The position numbers and the translations under genes are program-made. A DNA stretch of 64,000 bases from Russula earlei (taxonomy: Eukaryota > Basidiomycota > Agaricomycetes > Russulales > Russulaceae). The notes below the pieces were generated by a model that was not told the DNA's origin, did no database searches, and was given only the letters and a program-made list of their open reading frames with translations. The stretch is from the NCBI GenBank assembly GCA_025769875.1, contig JAGFNK010000248.1, positions 1 through 64,000 of the forward strand, written 5' to 3'. This document shows positions 22,725 through 34,134 of the stretch, in pieces (the first letter of the stretch is position 1; every line of letters starts with the position of its first letter).

Positions 22725-23916
22725 ACAATGAAGACTGATGGCAGGTCAATGCAGGCAGTGTGACTGGCGCAGCTGCAACTGCAGGTGTGGAGGGCCAAAT
22801 GTGAGTTGGAAGGGAGCAGCGCGACTGATGTGGCTGAGACAGCAGGTGTGGTGGGAATGAGGGCAAAGGATGGTCAGAATGGAGAGGTGAGAGGGGCGAT
22901 GAGTGGCTGGCTGTGACTCCGATTGCACTGGAAACAATGTTGCACACCACATCACTTGAGTCAAAAACACTATGGGGCTGCCTCAAGACAGCCCATGGGT
23001 ACAACATGAGGGAAACATAATAGATATAGACCATGATTTTGAGTTGTAATTCATCTAATACACATGTGGAGGTGGCTTGAGTCCAGCTCCACCAATTCTC
23101 ACTCAAATCTCATGAAAACAATGGGGCTGCCTAGCCCTCATTCAGGCGATTCAGGGACAATGATTTCATATGAATTGAAGCGGTCTTGAGGGAGATATTC
23201 ATCCCGCATGTTTGAGGGGGTTTCTGTGCCAATTTGGGTGGAATTCAAGCTCCACCAAGTGTGCTGAAAATGGCAATAAGTGGGGCTTGCTGTATGTTGA
23301 TTGTGCCAAAAATTGCTCACGCAACAATGCGTGCCTGATATTGTGGACTCCTCTACCCATCCCTTTTGCTTGTGTGAACAGGGTGACACCATAGAGGCTG
23401 GGTTTCCTCTCATAGGGAAGCGTCCTTCAAGGGCCCTCTCTGGAGAATGGTTCATGATGCAAGACGAGTGCAGCAGAGTTGAGCAAGACAACGAGTTCTT
23501 GCAAAATTCAGGGATCTCAGTGACAACACAGCGACAGCTAATGTGAACCATGGAGTGGGGAAACTATTGATAAGTCTTCACATCCAGAAGACTTAGCAAC
23601 ACAGAAGTTTTAAGACAGAGAGCTAAAGAGCTCAGAGAAGGGCAGTTCCAGAGGTGTTCAAGCAGTATATTCACAGGAGAACAAGCCTAAGGCTTGTTCT
23701 CTTCAACAGGATAGCTTATATACACCTAGGTACTATATCAAATAGTGCCTACAGGATGTGGTGAGTTATACACAAGGCGACTGGGGGCTGGGCATAAGGA
23801 ACAGTCATTGTAACCATGAGTCAAACAAACAAGTCACTAAACATGAGTCAAACATGAGGTGTGTCTGGGTAGGCTATCCTGGTTGCTGGTCTGGTCCATA
23901 GTGCCGGTTCTGTGAC

Positions 23917-24797
23917 AGGAGGATGCATGTCTACTCTCCCTCTCCAGTGCCATGTTCATCCATTTCTTGGAAGAAGGCAAGGAGGGAAGCATCAGGGGTA
24001 GTAATTTTGAGCGGCCCCTCTGTTCCTGAGAGGTCAGACTGGGGAATGATTTCATTAGGGGGAGTCTGAGACATGTGTGAGTGATGATGTGGGGATGAGG
24101 AAACAGAGGGCATCCTTCGCTGGACTGTTATAACCCATATGGCAGCTGGGTTCTTTCTGTGGTATTCCTCTATTAGTCTAGATGCTTTGATGTTCTCTAC
24201 TGGCTCCCAAGAGTCATGGGCTTCAGAGTACCCTTCCAACCAGACTTGGTACTCCAATTGTTTCCTCCTTCTGGTTCATCTTGAACCCAAAATCATCACT
24301 ACTTTGTATTCCTCTTCTCCTTCCACCAATTCTGCTTCCAGATTGGTGTAATTGGCCCCTTGCTCCTCCATTTCTCTGTAAGGGGTCAACAAGGATGCAT
24401 GAAACATGTTATGGATCCTCCAGTGGCTAGGGAGATCCAATCTGTATGTCACAGGGCTGATCACCTCTGATTTCAAAAGGCCCATAATGTCATGGGTCAC
24501 GTTTTACTGTAGGATGTGTCATCTTTAGGTTGGTGCTGTCAAGTCATACCCTATCTCCTTTCTGATAGGGTTCAAAACTACTTCTTCACTTCCACATTAA
24601 GGAAGCAATCTTCATTGCTTCTTGTGCCTATGATCTTGCTTCCTGGATTCAGATTTTCCAACTGTCTATTCTTGGTATCTTGCTTCCCCAATTTGGCTGG
24701 TGTGCTCTGGGCATAAACCCCATCCATGGGAAGAAAGGGGACTGCTTTGTTCTCTCTGAAACATTAGAATTTATTGTGTATTGCACCAGAGGCAACC
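23917..24797 (-). pseudogene. Ty3 fragment N (J-like): integrase end, chromodomain, start of extension
   Basis: Minus-strand frames match element J: integrase C-terminal region (24797-24500), TYRLDLPSHWRIHNMFHASL, then chromodomain EYQVWLEGYSEAHDSWEPVE at about 24255-24196. These are followed in frame by the extension to MDEHGTGEGE at 23931. This shows that in the J lineage the extension was originally fused to pol. It is cut on one side by D1 and on the other by LTR M2. Confidence 0.85.
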
Positions 24798-25287
24798 TGT
24801 CAGAACTCACTGTTGAACAGTCCTGTTCAAGAGTGAGGTAAGAGCTCAGAGATGAGTTAACTGAATTCCAAGACAAAGTTGGTGAAGAGTATGGTCCAAA
24901 TGAGTAGCAGATACCAGAGAGGGACTGGTATGAGCTGTGAGAGGTGGTCACAAAGGGAGAGAGCCAGAGCATGCTAGATAGGGTGGTCCTAAAGGAGTAC
25001 CCTTGGTAATAGAGTGTTGCAAATCAAATGGACAGTCATGAAGACTGTCTGCTACTTTATTGAATGTTTGTATACTACAAGTGTCATGAACCATTTCCTG
25101 GAGAGGGTACTTGAAGGACCCTTCCTTATTAGAGGAAACCCAGCCTCTATGGAGCCACCCTGTTCACATGGACAAAAGGGGTGAGTAGAGGTGTCCACAA
25201 TATTGCGCTCGCATTGTTGCGCGAGTGATTCTCAGCATCATTCAACATACAGCAAGCCCCACTTAGTAGCAACCCTTTCAGCAATAA

Positions 25288-26497
25288 TGTCACGGTAATG
25301 AGCCATGTCAGTTTTCAAGCCTGAAGTCAAGTTGATAGTAGAAGTGTGTTCTGGTGAACAGGCTGGTTCCCATTGTAAAGAATAAGGTTCCCTGTAGTGG
25401 TTGAATTGTTTTATGCTAAACAGGTTATGGCCTAATAGACCCTTCCTAGTACGACTCAGTCTGTTGAGAAGCTAGGGTAAGTTTATAACAGATAGACTAG
25501 GGCTGTTCCACTAGCTATATGTGTTCAAGTCCATCATAGACCTGGAACATGCAGAGAGAAGAAGAAGGTATGTCTTGAAGGAGGAGAGCTCTTCTCAGTA
25601 GGATGAAGAGAGACTCTTAGGGGAGGATGGGATAGGAAAAGAGTAGATGGTAGATGGTGTGTGAAGAGTTGATGAAATGGAGAGGTGGATGTGGTTTGAG
25701 GATTAGGAGCAAAGTGGGTTGCAGGCAAATATGTTGGACAAGAGGAGGTTGGATTCTACAAGAGACCAGGCTTACGGGCTTTGGTCACAAAGTACTGAGC
25801 TTTATATCACAACGGGCAGGAAGGGATAAGTCGACTCTGCTTATAGTCAACTCAGTGGATAATAAAAGTAAAATATTTCATGTGCTGAGTAGGCTCTGTT
25901 GCAGCCACAAATTATATTACATAAGTAATGACCTTAGTTGAGCACGAAAAATGTGACAAAAAAGGTTAAATATGGAGAGTCTACTCATTCTGGCACAACT
26001 TTTACCCTAGCCTGGGTAAAAGTTGTGCCAGAATGAGTAGACTCTCCATATTTAACCTTTTTTGTCACATTTTTCGTGCTCAACTAAGGTCATTACTTAT
26101 GTAATATAATTTGTGGCCTGCAACAGAGCCTACTCAGCACATGAAATATTTTACTTTTATTATCCACTGAGTTGACTATAAGCAGAGTCGACTTATCCCT
26201 TCCTGCCTGTCGTGTATATACAGGAGAAGTGCAACAGTAGCTGCACTTTGACTGTGCTGCACAGTAGGTGTGCAGTATTGCACAGTCAAAACTAAGAAGT
26301 AAGTATAAAATGAAAGAGAACAAAACAAAGGGAAAGTAACAGCAATCCAGTGTTACCTGGATGTGTATGGATCACATGATAACACCAAAGGGATCACAAG
26401 ATGCAAGAGATCACAAGACCAGTAAGTAAAGGGATGTACGAAGCAAGCAGTCCATAGCAAAGGTGAGAAGTAAATGTAAAAGGAAAATGTTGTAACA
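25288..26497 (-). mobile_element. Solo LTR family G in M3, carrying a hairpin element
   Basis: TGTCACGG...TTGTAACA, flanked by AATAA on the left and ATAAA on the right, probably a 5-bp TSD with one A lost. Net length is about 798 bp after removal of the 407-bp palindrome at 25808. Confidence 0.85.
25808..26214. mobile_element. Fold-back MITE: 407-bp near-perfect palindrome
   Basis: Two arms of about 200 bp (25808-26007 and 26014-26214) are almost exact inverted copies around a 6-base centre (TAGCCT). Arms start CACAACGGGCAGG / CACGACAGGCAGG. Flanking TATAT on both sides fits a TSD in the TATA region of LTR G. No coding capacity. A transcript through it would fold into one long double-stranded stem. 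Confidence 0.85.
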
Positions 26498-27936
26498 ATA
26501 AAGGACAGTATTATAGCCACTCTAAGGACCCTTTAGGACTGACTACAAGTGCTCTACAAGAGGAACTAACGAGACACTAAAAGCCCTACAACACATTCAT
26601 TAGACTAACTTTAATAACCTTAGAATGAACTATAAAGCAATACTTGGGACCTAAATATAAGTATTAGGGTTGACTCTAATGACCCTAATAGAACTATGTA
26701 AGGGGCCTTATAAGCAACTCTATTCCTTGAAACAAACTGCAAGTCATCAAATGACTAGCCCTAAACTAAGTAACAGTAAATGAATCAGGTGCTTTGCACA
26801 TGTACTAAAGCAGTGAACACATGGACAGTAAAGGCCCTTACTCATCAATAGGAGCCTTCTTACTCAGCAACTTACCAAGGATGACTGAGCATGCCCAGTA
26901 AGCACACTCTGACTTCTTACTCATCTGTCAATTGTGCTTGATAACAAGGTTATGACTTGTTCCCTAATTAGCAGTTCCCTTGTAGTATATAAGTGCTCAA
27001 TAAAGTAGCAGGCAGTCTTCAGACTGTCCATTTGTTTACAGCACTCTCTACTCCTGGGATACTCCTTTAGGACCATCCCCTTGTGATCACTCTGGCCTCT
27101 TCCCTGGGTAACTTCTTGATACTACCAGTAACTGTACCTCTCTGGTACTTGGTACTGCTCTGGACCCTACTTCTTGCTCATGCCATCTTGGACATCTATT
27201 GACTCATCTTTGAACTCATCCCTTGCTCTTGAACTGGATTGTTCCACAGTGAGTCTTGACAACAAGAGAACTGCTAAATAGGGAACAAGTCATAACCTTG
27301 TTATCAAGCACAATGGACAGATGAGTAAGAAGTTGGAGTATGCTTACTGAGCATGCTCAGTCATTCTTCGTAAGCTGCTGAGTAAGAAGGCTCATATTGA
27401 TGAGTAAGAGCCTTTAGTGTCCACATGTTCACTGCTTAGCACACATGCAGAGCACCTGATTCATTTGCTGGTAGTTAGTTTAGGGCTGGTCATCTGAGGA
27501 CTTGTAGTTTTGTTCAGGGAATAAAGTTGTCCATAAGGCCCCTTATATAGTTCTATTAGGGTCCTTAGAGTCGACCCTAATATTTCTATTAAGGTCCTTA
27601 GTATTGCCTTGTAGTTGGTTCTAAGGTTATTAGAGTTAGTCTAATAATGCATTGTGGGCCTTTAGTATCTTTGTTAGTGCCTCTTGTAGAGCACTTTGGG
27701 TCATCCTAAAGAGTCCTTAGGGAGGCTATAATACTGTCCTTGATTGCTAAACGGGTTGCCACTAAGTAGTATGTTGATTGTGTCAAGAATTGCTCATGCA
27801 ACAATGTGTGCACAATATTGTGGACACCTCTACTCACCTGTTTTGTCTGTGTGAACAGGGTGGCACCATAAAGGCTGGGTTTCCTCTAATAAGGAAGGGT
27901 CCTTCAGGGGCCCTCTCCAGGAAATGGTTCATGACA

Positions 27937-28668
27937 TGAGGTTGTTCATTTTCCTGATGGACATTTCAGAAAGGTCATCTATGGGCTTGGTGTTAAGATC
28001 TGACAGATCTTAGTACCGACTCTTTTAATGAAAGAGTTGCTTGATATAGTTCAAGCACTAGACTTCGAATCCCTTTGATATTATCTCAGGAAGATTGAAT
28101 GTAGAAAAGAGAGGGACCTCTTTCAGTTAGAGTCTGCACTATAATTTTGTTTAGATCAGTTGACAAGATGGTTGTCTTGTTTAAAAGTGTAAGTCGAGCG
28201 TAAGGCTCAACTTCCTGGTACCACAGACTATTTATACGATATCTCAATAACTGCTGATCCGATTCGTACGAACCTCGGGGTGCACATAGCTGAAAACCAG
28301 TAGTATTCAAATACAGAAAGCGCAATTCAGAATGTTAGAAATGACTCACGCGTGAGTCATTCTTTTCTAGTATCTGTCATGAATCAGTAAGCAATCAGTA
28401 AGCAATTAGTTAAGCAATCACTAAGCCCGACAAGATCAGTAAGCAATCAGTAAGCAATCAATAAGCCAGATCAATAAGCAGACACATGAGTAATCACAGC
28501 TGAGTCAGCAAAAACAGATGACAGTCAGAGAATCAAGAGAATCTTAACACTTGGCCCCTACATTGTAGACGAACCAGAACAGGCATTGCTAGGCTTCATT
28601 GTGCAGGGCTGGTGCCCAAAGTACATCACAGTATCCCTGCCAGCTACATACATCATTGACATGCTATT
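27937..28668 (+). pseudogene. Plavaka-type transposase, part 1 (interrupted by LTR P)
   Basis: The plus-strand frame reads PDGHFRKVIYGLGPYIVDEP (across LTR P), then ALLGFIVQGWCPKY. I recognise this as the conserved N-half of Plavaka transposases (KDZ/CACTA-related DDE elements, common in basidiomycetes). The frame closes exactly when LTR P and one TSD copy (CTTGG) are removed. Anything upstream of 27937 is lost at LTR M2. The gene resumes at 31003. Confidence 0.8.
27991..28549 (-). mobile_element. Solo LTR family P
   Basis: 559 bp with inverted termini TGTTAAGAT...ATCTTAACA and perfect TSD CTTGG (27986-27990 and 28550-28554). Only copy in the window. Minus-strand TATA (CGTATAAATAGTC) is near 28236. 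It contains a 22-bp palindrome with two TGASTCA half-sites at 28340-28361 and AATCAGTAAGC-type direct repeats at 28380-28480. Confidence 0.92.
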
Positions 28669-28679
28669 TGTTGTGAACC

Positions 28680-29273
28680 TGTTATGGTCTACCCCTTTGT
28701 TGTTCCATCTCTAACTTCTCCCATTATTGTTCTCTTCTGTCACCCTCATCCCCTTGGTTACCAGTTCATCCCTTGATGTTGATGACCCTTTATTGTTTCA
28801 CCTATTGTGTTTCATCTATTGTTTGAGTCCCTTCCGCTATTGGTTCACCTTTATCTATTGTTCCACATATAGTACTGTACAGCCTCGCTACATACAGTAT
28901 TTAAGCACCTGTAAAAGCTGGGGAATGCCCCAAGCTTAGCTTTGTCCCATTTCCTGTCGCATCCCTTTGCCCTGTACTGTCTCTCAAATCACAACTTGTG
29001 TTGTGCTGGCTCATACTCTGCTTGACTTGAACTCATCGCAAGGAACCTTTGTGTTTCTCTTCCTCCTCTGCTTCTCCCTCATCATCCCCCTCTTCTGTGA
29101 AACCAGGAGATCAACTCTGTCTGTGGATTAGGTCATCCTTGACTTAGTCTTGAGATGCTAAACCTCTGAACCGGTCTCCTTGAGCCAGCACCACTGAACC
29201 CTTGAACCAAGTCACAGGGACTTGGCCCCACTGAACCCTGAGCTAACGCTCTTATGGCCACGACACCATAACA
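28680..29273 (+). mobile_element. Solo LTR family C nested in LTR F
   Basis: 594 bp, TGTTATGGTCTACC...CACCATAACA, perfect TSD GAACC (28675-28679 and 29274-29278). Removing it restores the F start TGTTGTGAACCAAGGCC. Confidence 0.94.
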
Positions 29274-29950
29274 GAACCAAGGCCAAGTCCTGGCCATGTG
29301 CCATCCTACTTTACTCAAGAAAGCTCCTTCCACTTTGTATCCTCTAATCACCCCTATTTCCAATGACTACTCCCTTCTGCAAGCTTACATCACAGGGAAT
29401 CCTCACTCCCCAATCCCTGTGGCTTGCTAGAGCACCCTCTTTCCTATCTGGGTAACCCACCATGTGCTAGCCACATTGCCATTCACCCACTTGGTACCAA
29501 AAACACTGGAAGGACTCCTAGACCTCCTAGAACAATCCATATGATGTCATAAAGTGCCACTGACATCATGGCTGACTGAGCAACTCCACTATGACATCAT
29601 ACACTCACCAAGCACTCCACAAGTGATATCATTATGTTGTCATTGCTCCACAGTCTCCCTAATTGTCCTGAGTCACCCATAGGTCTGACACAACAAGTTT
29701 ATGCCCTTAGAATCCGATTGGAGCAGCCCAAAGAGTCTGAGTTATTTTCTGTAGTTCGTACTCAGACTTGTAACTAGTATATAACCCCAATGTAACATGG
29801 CAGTCATCAGACTGTCCATTTGTGATACTCTCATCCTCCTGGGTACTCCCGCACAACTGCTCAGTTTAAAGACTTCCCTTGCTCCCAACATACTCTTCCA
29901 CAACTGCCTTGTCTAATGCCCTCTTGCTCCACTGGCCTTCTACCTTTGTG

Positions 29951-30843
29951 TGTTACACCATTTTCCTTTTATGTTTACTTCTTACCTTTTGCTATGGACT
30001 GCTTGCTTTTGTATGACCCTTTACTTACTGGTCTGGTGATCTCTTACGTCTTGTGATCCCTTCTGTGTTATCATGTGATCCATACATGTCCAGGTAACAC
30101 TGGATTGCTGTTACTTTCCCTTTGTTTGGTTCTCTTTCCATTTATATTCACTTCTTAGTTTTGACTGTGCAATACTGCGCACCTACTGTGCAGCACAGTT
30201 ACTTGGTTCTGACTCATTCATGGCCTCATTCCTATGACTCTTACTTATTATACTTATTATGACTCCTACTATTCTAGTAGCACAGTCAAAGTGCAGCTAT
30301 TGCTGCGCTTCTCCTGTATATATAAGCTCAGTACTTTGTGACCAAAGCCCTAAGCTTGGTCTCTTGTAGAATCCAACCTACTCCTGTCCAAACATATTCT
30401 CCTGCAACCCACTTTGCTCCTAATCCTCAAACCACATCCACCTCTCCATTTCATCAACCCTTCACACACCATCCACCATCTACTCTTCGCCTTTCCCTTC
30501 CTTCCCTAAGAGTCTCTCTTCACTCCCCTGAGAAGAGCTCTCTTCCTTTAAGACCTACCTTCCTCTACTCTCTTTGCTTTGTTCAAGGTCCCTGACGGAC
30601 TTGAACTCATATAGCTAGTGGAACCAGCCCTAGTCTATCGCATTACAAACTCACCCTAGCTTCTCAATGGACTGAGTCGTACTAGGAAGGGTCTATTGGC
30701 CATAACCTGTTTAGCATAAAACACTTCAACCGCTGCAGGGATCCTTACTCTTTATACATGGGAACCAGCCTGTTTCTTGAACACCTCTCTACCATCAACT
30801 TGTCCTTTACGCTTGAGAACTGACACGGCTAGTTACCATGACA
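29951..30843 (+). mobile_element. Solo LTR family G nested in LTR F
   Basis: 893 bp, TGTTACACC...TACCATGACA. The flanks TTGTG (29946-29950) and TTGCA (30844-30848) are both one CpG transition from TTGCG. TATA CTGTATATATAAGCTC is at about 30313. Confidence 0.9.
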
Positions 30844-31002
30844 TTGCATCTGCCTCTTGCAACATGTGCCAGTCCCCATCTGGTACCTCCTCGTTGTTTG
30901 GCTTGTCCTCCTGTTCAACACATTATACACTGCCTATTGTCCGTTCCAACCCTTTCCCACCTGCTCCTGAGTCCTTAGTGATCAGCTGTACATGTCTTGA
31001 CA

Positions 31003-32244
31003 CTACTACAGATGTACCACACCTGCAAAAGACCTTGACTCTGGTTAGTATGGGCACTGCTCTCAGGTGCATGCCAAAATGTTAGTCAAAGAATTTGAAC
31101 TAGGTATGCTAGTGGATGAGTATGGACTTGTTGGCGATATTGTTGTTAGTTCACTTTTTCTTGCCCCTCTCTACCTGCATCTCTGATTACTGTTCTTTGT
31201 AGCCATTCACAAGCAGTTTTCCCAAAGCCGATATCAATGAGCTGTTGTCACCTGACCTACTGACCTATTACATCAGCTGATCAAAGGTGCCTTTAAGGAC
31301 CATCTCATTACATAGGTGAACAACTACATCAACATTAAATATCCAGCATCAGAAGCACAGAAGATACTTGTTGACATTGATCAGCAGTAAGTTTGCCTTG
31401 TCAAAAATATGGTTATCATTGCTGAATCAACTGTATTTGCATAGCACTAGCCCCATCTTTCACAGGGCTCCAACACTTTCCTAAAGGCCAGAACTTCAAA
31501 CAATGGACCAGAGATGATTCTAAGGCACTGATGAAGGTGCATAACTGCTTTAATTCATATATTACTTATGTTAACATGGTGAATCTGTGTGCAGGTTTAT
31601 CTACCAGCAATTGAAGGCCATGTACCAGATGATACAGTGCAGGCAATGCATGCCTTTCTGGAGTTTTGCTACATAGCTCAACACAATGTGCATGATACAA
31701 ACAGCCTGACCACCTTGGATGATGCCCTTTGGCAATTTCATTATCATTGTGAAATCTTTCAGATGAGCAGTGTTTGTAACAACTTTAATCTTCCTTGGCA
31801 ACACTCTCTTGCTCTTAATCACTATGTCAAACTCATTTGCACCTTTGGAGCTCCCAATGGTCATTGCTCTTCCATCACAGAATCTAAGTATATCAAGGCT
31901 GTGAAGGAGCTGTGGCAACACTCAAATCATTTTGAGGTGCTCAGCCAGATGCTTCTTACTGATCAGCACCTTGAGAAGCTTGTGGCTGCTCATGTGGACT
32001 TCACTGATTGTGGGATGCTGGAGGGCATCTGTTTATCATTGGTTTCAGATCAGGATCTTCATATTTGTTTCAATTATATTCCTAATAATCTTTCAAACTA
32101 ATATGTGAGTATAGAAACAAATCAGGCTGCTTCCAATGCTGATCTGCCACTCCTCCCCATCTATCAAGACCCTCTTGACAACAGGCCCAATGGTCATGAC
32201 CTCAATTGTGAAGGCATGCATATTCCCAATGAAGCCATCCATGA
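31003..32244 (+). pseudogene. Plavaka-type transposase, part 2, with three 58-bp introns
   Basis: Continuation of the Plavaka gene. After EFELGMLVDEYGLVGDIV come intron 31145-31202 (GTTAGT...TGTAG), intron 31387-31444 (GTAAGT...CATAG) and intron 31537-31594 (GTGCAT...GCAG), each 58 bp. The longest open stretch, 31595-32101, reads VYLPAIEGHVPDDTVQAMHA and TFGAPNGHCSSITESKYIKA, motifs typical of this family. Stops and indels between introns a and b show decay. LTR F interrupts at 32245. Confidence 0.85.
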
Positions 32245-32484
32245 TGTCAAGACACATACTGCTGATCATTATGGACTGAGGAGCAGGTGGGTGAGGGTCA
32301 GAACAGACATTAAGCTTCAAGTAAAGTGTTGCACAAGAGGATGAGCCAAATGATGATGAGGTACCAGATGGGGACTGGTACCTGTTGCAAGAGACAGAGG
32401 TGAATGCTACAGGCCAGTGCTGAAGACTTGAGACAACGCAGTCACAAAAGAGTACCTTAGAGAGTGAGGGACTTTAAACAAAGC

Positions 32485-33441
32485 TGTCGTGAACCATTTC
32501 CTGGAGAGGGCCCTTGAAGGACCCTTCCTTATTAGAGGAAACCCAGCCTCTATGATGCCACCCTGTTCACATGGACAAAAGGGGTGAGTAGAGGTGTCCA
32601 CAATATTGCATGTGCATTGTCATGTGATTGATTCTGGGCACAATCCACATATAACAAGCCCTAATTAGTGGCAACCCTTCTAGCAATATAAGACAGTATT
32701 ATAGGCTCCCTAAAAACCCTTTAGGACGACCCAAAGTGTTTTACAAGAGGCACTAATACTATAGGCCCTATAACATGTTATTCGACTAACCCTAATAACC
32801 TTAGAATGAGCTATCAGGCAATACTAAGGACCTTAATAGAAGTATTAGGGTCGACTCTAAGGACCCTAATAGAACTATATAAGGGGCCTTATGGATGGCT
32901 CTATCCCCTGGACCAAACTACAAGTCCTCAAATGACCAGCCCTAAACTAACTACCAGCAAATGAATCAGGTGCTTTGCATGTGTACTAAGCAGTGAACAT
33001 GTGGACACTAAAGGCTCTTACTCATCAATATGAGCCTTCTTACTCAGCAGCTTACTGAGCATGACTGAGCATGCTCAGTAAGTGTACTCTGGCTTCTTAC
33101 TCATCCAACTAGTGTGCTTGATAACAAGGTTATGACTTGTTCCCTATTTAGCAGTTCCCTTGTAGTATATAAGCACTCAATAAAGTAGTGGACAGTCTTC
33201 AGACTGTCCATTTGATTTGGGGCACTCCACTACCAAAGGTACTTCTTTAGGACTGCCTTATCTAGTACACCCTGGCTCTCTCCTTTTATGATCACCTCTC
33301 ACAACCAGTACCAGTTCCCCTCTGGTACTTGTTACTTGTTTGGACCATGCTCTTTGCCAACTTTGTCCTAGAACTCAGTTGACTTGTCTCCAAGCTCTTA
33401 TCTCACTCTTGTACTGGATTGTTTGACAGTGAGTCCCAACA
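32485..33441 (+). mobile_element. Solo LTR family M (M4)
   Basis: 957 bp, TGTCGTGAACC...GAGTCCCAACA, perfect TSD AAAGC (32480-32484 and 33442-33446). TATA-like GTAGTATATAAGC is near 33162. Confidence 0.93.
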
Positions 33442-33535
33442 AAAGCAGTCACTGAGGAGTACTCTGGAAAGAGAGTATCACAAATGGACAGTCTGACAAC
33501 TGCCATGCTACATTGCAGTTTATATACTGTGTGCA

Positions 33536-34134
33536 TGTTGTGATCTACCCCTCTTTTGGTTCATCCCTGAAACACTTCTTATTGTTGTCCTCTACTTTTT
33601 ACCCTCGTCCCCTTGGTTACCATTTCACCCCTTGATATTGATGGTCTCTTATTGTTTCATGTATTGTGTTTCACCTATTGTTTGAGCTCCTTTTGCTACT
33701 GGTTAGTATTATCTATTGTTCTGCATATGGTACTGTACAGCCTTGCTAGAAACAGTATTTAAGTGCCTGTAGAAGCTGGGGAATGCCCCAAGCTTAGCTT
33801 TGTCCCATTTCCTGTTGCATCCTTTTGCCCTGTATCCTCTCTCAGAATCACAACTTGTTGTGCTGGCTCTTACCTTCCTTGACATCAACACACTAGGAGG
33901 AACCCTTGCACTCCTCTTACTCCTCTCATGCTCTATCATCATCCTCCCCTTTCTGTGAAACCAGAAGATCAACTCTGTCTGCAGACTGAGTCATTGTCTG
34001 ACTCAGCCTTGAGACACTAAACCTTTGACCCGGTCTCCTTGAGCTGGCCCCACTGAACCCCTTGAACCAAGTCACAGGGACTTGGCCCCCACTGAACCTT
34101 GAGCTAACGCTCTTATGGCCACAACGCCGTAACA
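33536..34134 (+). mobile_element. Solo LTR family C
   Basis: 599 bp, TGTTGTGATCTACC...AACGCCGTAACA, perfect TSD GTGCA (33531-33535 and 34135-34139). Confidence 0.94.

Larger units (their letters stand above)
20330..23276. mobile_element. TIR element 1 (about 410-bp inverted repeats, TA target)
   Basis: 2947 bp starting TTGCTGTTTTCAGC and ending ...GAAAATGGCAA, flanked by TA (20328-20329 and 23277-23278). Inverted arms are about 20330-20742 and 22870-23276. The empty target is visible in the related LTR M5 (GCCATTAAGTGGGGC at 38171). The inside carries a gag-like plus Pro/Ala/Ser-rich reading frame and a short LTR-A-like block, but no transposase. It is therefore a non-autonomous relative of TIR element 4. 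Confidence 0.9.
19547..23459 (-). mobile_element. Solo LTR family M (M1), hit by TIR element 1
   Basis: Starts TGTCAAGACTCACTG and ends at GGTTCATGATG. The perfect TSD is CAAGA (19542-19546 and 23460-23464). Net length without the TIR element is about 964 bp, equal to the M5 copy. Family M shares its R/U5-like half and its ...TCTTGACA end with family F. Confidence 0.92.
19498..23916 (-). mobile_element. LTR family D (D1), probable 5' LTR of element L, split by LTR M
   Basis: Blocks 19498-19546 and 23460-23916 match the D LTRs at 56719 and 63318. Net length is about 501 bp (the others are 492 and 487). The outer flanks (TCTAA on the left, GGAGG on the right) differ, so it is not a simple solo LTR. 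Its orientation and adjacency fit the 5' LTR of the minus-strand gag of element L. TATA-like AGCTTATATACACC is near 23710. Confidence 0.8.
25082..27261 (+). mobile_element. Solo LTR family M (M3) inserted in M2
   Basis: Sense orientation, TGTCATGAACC...GAGTCTTGACA, perfect TSD ACAAG (25077-25081 and 27262-27266). Net length is about 965 bp once the nested LTR G is removed. One family member has landed in another in opposite orientation. Confidence 0.93.
24798..27936 (-). mobile_element. LTR family M (M2), split by LTR M3
   Basis: Starts TGTCAGAACTCACTG and ends GGTTCATGACA; net length about 954 bp. The flanks differ (CAACC against TGAGG). The left neighbour is Ty3 fragment N and the right neighbour is Plavaka coding sequence. 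Unlike the other M copies it is not a simple solo LTR, so a recombination junction or loss of one flank is likely. Confidence 0.85.
28669..31002 (+). mobile_element. Solo LTR family F in the Plavaka gene, with nested LTRs C and G
   Basis: Sense orientation, TGTTGTGAACC...ATGTCTTGACA. Flanks are CTATT (28664-28668) and CTACT (31003-31007). Net length is about 837 bp. LTR C (28680) sits 11 bp from its start and LTR G (29951) in its 3' part. Confidence 0.9.

Noticed and set aside
25808..26214. Palindrome as a replication origin or pure assembly artefact
   Set aside because: Flanking TATAT repeats and a clean insertion in a known LTR position fit a fold-back element. An artefact cannot be excluded from sequence alone.
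28380..28480. AATCAGTAAGC repeats as a CRISPR-like array
   Set aside because: Short imperfect direct repeats without uniform spacers, inside a fungal LTR with a TSD.
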